Assembly: GCA_003151115.1 (NCBI GenBank)
Contig: PLWS01000001.1
Location: forward strand, 177,438 to 241,437
Source of the DNA: Vulcanimicrobiota bacterium
GTDB taxonomy: Bacteria; Vulcanimicrobiota; Vulcanimicrobiia; Vulcanimicrobiales; Vulcanimicrobiaceae
Direction of reading: 5' to 3'
DNA: 64,000 bases
This document shows, in pieces, positions 62,276-64,000 of the stretch. The translations under genes and the position numbers were made by a program. The first letter of the stretch is position 1; every line of letters starts with the position of its first letter. The notes below the pieces were generated by a model that saw only the letters and a list, made by a program, of their open reading frames with translations, searched no databases and was not told the origin of the DNA.

Positions 62276-63757
62276 TTATTTTTTGGCTTTTGCAACGTCG
62301 GCCGGCGTAACCGCGCCCGCATGATTGGTGCCGAGCGCCGAACGAATGTAGGTCACGACGTTGGCGATGTCTTTGTTCGAGAGCATCGATTTGAACGCAG
62401 GCATCTGTCCGTTGTAATTCGTGCCGTTCACTTGGATCGCGCCCGTCTTTCCGTTGAGCACGGTGAGAATCACTTGATTCGGATCGCCGGTGACGAACGC
62501 GTTGCCGTCCAGCGGGGGGAAGTTCGGCGGCATGCCCGCGCCGGCCGCGCCGTGGCACGACGAGCAATTCTGCGAATAGACCGCTTGGCCGGCCTTCGCG
62601 GCGGGACTTACGGCCGCGGTCGTGCTGGGCGGTGATATATTGCTGCCGCCGCTCCTGGTCATGTTCGCCTGTTCTTTGGCCGCGACGGCGGGCGGCCCAC
62701 CCGCGGGCGTCGCCGCTTGTTTCCCCATGATCGAGAGCTGGCTCCAAACCGTCAACCACCAGATGATCGCGAGCGAAATGCCCAAGAGCCACAAAATGAA
62801 CTTGCGCGATCCTAAGACGCGCGTGGTGCTGCGATCGATCCACGGCAGCAAAAGCAAAAGCGCCGTCGCTATTCCGGGAACGATGATTGCGCCGAAGATC
62901 TCCAAATTGCCGGGCACGAGATTCAGCAAACCGAAAAGATCGAGGAAATACCACGCCGGATAGGGCGTGAACTGAACCGTCGGATCGGCCTTCGCGTCGA
63001 GGAACGGCGGCCAGAACGCAGAGAGCGCGACGATGCCGATCAACACCAGAAACGAAGCGGCAGTGTCCATGAACAACTGATCGGGCCAGAAGCGGCCTTT
63101 GCGCAGCGGGCGCGGATCCTCGACGGGCGGCCCGGCAGCTCCGTTCCAGCGGAAGATCGCAAGATGTGCGGCGACCAGTGCGACGAGCGCCGCCGGCATA
63201 AGCCAAACGTGCAGCCCGAAGAACCGGTTGATCGTCAGCGTGCCCATCGTCGTGCCGTCCTGCACGAACTGCTGGATCCAACCGCCGATGAACGGCACGT
63301 TGAGCGTGAGATTGATGGCGACTTGAGACGCAAAATACGCGTCCATGTCCCACGGCAGCAGATAACCGGTGAGGCCGAGCACCATGGTGACGAGCAGCAA
63401 CAGCACGCCGACGATCCACTGGATCTCGCGCGGCGATTTGTAAGCGCCCCAGATCACGACTTGCAGCAAGTGGAGAAACACCAGCGCGATCATCGCCGAG
63501 GAGCCCCAATAGTGAATGCTCAACACGGCGTGCTGGAAGGGATGATCGTAAATGTACTTGGTGGATTCCCATGCCGTCATCGCCGACGGCGCGTAGAAGA
63601 ACGTCAAGAAGATGCCGGTGACGATCTGCACGATCATCGCGAAGAGCGTCGCGCTGCCGAAAACATACCAATAGCTGGCGCCGCCGGGCACGTCCTCGGT
63701 CAGGAAATTCTTCGTCATGCTGACGAAGCCGGTGCGCCGCTCGATCCAGTTAAGCAT
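62276..63757 (-). CDS. Cytochrome b fused to a C-terminal cytochrome c domain
   Basis: 493 residues from ATG 63757, overlapping the Rieske stop by one base (TAATG). The N-terminal part is cytochrome b with the typical heme-His helices (HAVLSIHYWGSSAMIALVFLHLLQ and INRFFGLHVWLMPAALVALVAAHL) and GYLLPWDMDAYFASQ. A second half with PAWYFLDLFGLLN is retained, so it is a full-length b subunit. A linker rich in Ser/Gly/Pro leads to a class I cytochrome c domain (about 400-480) with CSSCH and MPAFKSM as the axial Met region. It oxidises quinol and passes electrons to the fused heme c. Confidence 0.95.
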   Translation of the reverse strand: MLNWIERRTGFVSMTKNFLTEDVPGGASYWYVFGSATLFAMIVQIVTGIFLTFFYAPSAMTAWESTKYIYDHPFQHAVLSIHYWGSSAMIALVFLHLLQVVIWGAYKSPREIQWIVGVLLLLVTMVLGLTGYLLPWDMDAYFASQVAINLTLNVPFIGGWIQQFVQDGTTMGTLTINRFFGLHVWLMPAALVALVAAHLAIFRWNGAAGPPVEDPRPLRKGRFWPDQLFMDTAASFLVLIGIVALSAFWPPFLDAKADPTVQFTPYPAWYFLDLFGLLNLVPGNLEIFGAIIVPGIATALLLLLPWIDRSTTRVLGSRKFILWLLGISLAIIWWLTVWSQLSIMGKQAATPAGGPPAVAAKEQANMTRSGGSNISPPSTTAAVSPAAKAGQAVYSQNCSSCHGAAGAGMPPNFPPLDGNAFVTGDPNQVILTVLNGKTGAIQVNGTNYNGQMPAFKSMLSNKDIANVVTYIRSALGTNHAGAVTPADVAKAKK

Positions 63758-64000
63758 TACGCGGTGTACGACACGACGATGCGGTCCGCGACCGTAGGTG
63801 CATAGCGGATCCATTCACACTGCGCGACCCCACTTTGCTCGCGCAGCGGCAGCGGATCGAGACCGCGCGCCGTCGGTCCTGCAAGACGCGCTCCATATTG
63901 GTCGAATTGAGAACCGTGACACGGGCAGACGAATTTGTTTGCCGAGGCGTCGTAATTATAGTAGCAGCCTAAATGCGGACAGATCGGGCTAAAGAGCACG
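63757..64000 (-). CDS. Rieske iron-sulfur protein (N-terminus outside window)
   Basis: The visible 80 or so C-terminal residues hold both cluster motifs, CPHLGC and CPCHGSQFDQYG, then LPLREQSGVAQCEWI. It is the Rieske subunit of the quinol-cytochrome c reductase whose cytochrome b gene follows through a TAATG overlap. The membrane anchor and start lie beyond the window edge. A 2Fe-2S cluster with two Cys and two His is expected. Confidence 0.95.
   Translation of the reverse strand, partial: VLFSPICPHLGCYYNYDASANKFVCPCHGSQFDQYGARLAGPTARGLDPLPLREQSGVAQCEWIRYAPTVADRIVVSYTA

Overview
The window looks like a chromosomal contig from a free-living, GC-rich, diderm bacterium. TonB, TonB-receptor-like barrels and lipoproteins indicate an outer membrane. 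A Rieske/cytochrome b complex and apparent heme/siroheme synthesis genes indicate respiration. Outer-membrane traits together with a Rex repressor, a carotenoid oxygenase, DUF5916 and GloVer-repeat proteins fit a deep-branching lineage such as Candidatus Eremiobacterota (WPS-2). That placement is inference, since no rRNA gene is present.

Layout. 1-5.4 kb: a partial HtrA-like protease, tRNA-Leu(CAG), then two orphan exported proteins, one a TonB-receptor-like barrel with a large C-terminal extension; this could be a small tRNA-linked island. 5.4-8.7 kb: NIPSNAP, GNAT and DUF5916 proteins. 8.8-11.7 kb: a hairpin repeat, then a palindrome-controlled operon (35-aa peptide, YtrA-type GntR repressor, ABC ATPase, ABC permease, 49-aa peptide). 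11.7-20 kb: LivK-like binding protein, UbiA, UbiD, SDR, PNPase and a DEAD-box helicase. 20-23.6 kb: a coupled outer-membrane cluster. 23.8-33.3 kb: split transketolase, lipoprotein, carotenoid oxygenase, S15, three hydroxyacyl/oxoacyl-type metabolic genes and a DJ-1/PfpI protein. 33.3-41.6 kb: a degenerate ABC ATPase with its membrane partner behind nicotinate phosphoribosyltransferase, then PolX, FdhD, a YVTN-propeller/phosphoesterase fusion and IlvE. 41.6-47 kb: a BMP-type nucleoside ABC importer with a beta-lactamase-like protein. 47-50.7 kb: AI-2E-type exporter, arginase, TonB, glutaredoxin. 50.7-59.6 kb: a tetrapyrrole operon on the minus strand (SirC-HemC-half-HemD fusion, HemB, MobA, HemL, Rex, HemA, CobA-HemD fusion, DUF92). 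59.6-64 kb: GT39 glycosyltransferase, a second copy of the hairpin repeat, a phytanoyl-CoA dioxygenase-like protein, cytochrome b fused to cytochrome c, and a partial Rieske protein.

A recurring trait is translational coupling through 4-bp stop/start overlaps (ATGA, GTGA, TTGA). At HemB the same architecture has CTG in the start position (CTGA) behind a perfect AAGGAG, and three other genes also seem to begin without ATG/GTG/TTG. The strongest candidates for undescribed biology are the peptide/YtrA/ABC operon, the HemD half-domain fusion, the degenerate ABC pair, and the hairpin repeat family sharing a 22-nt core.
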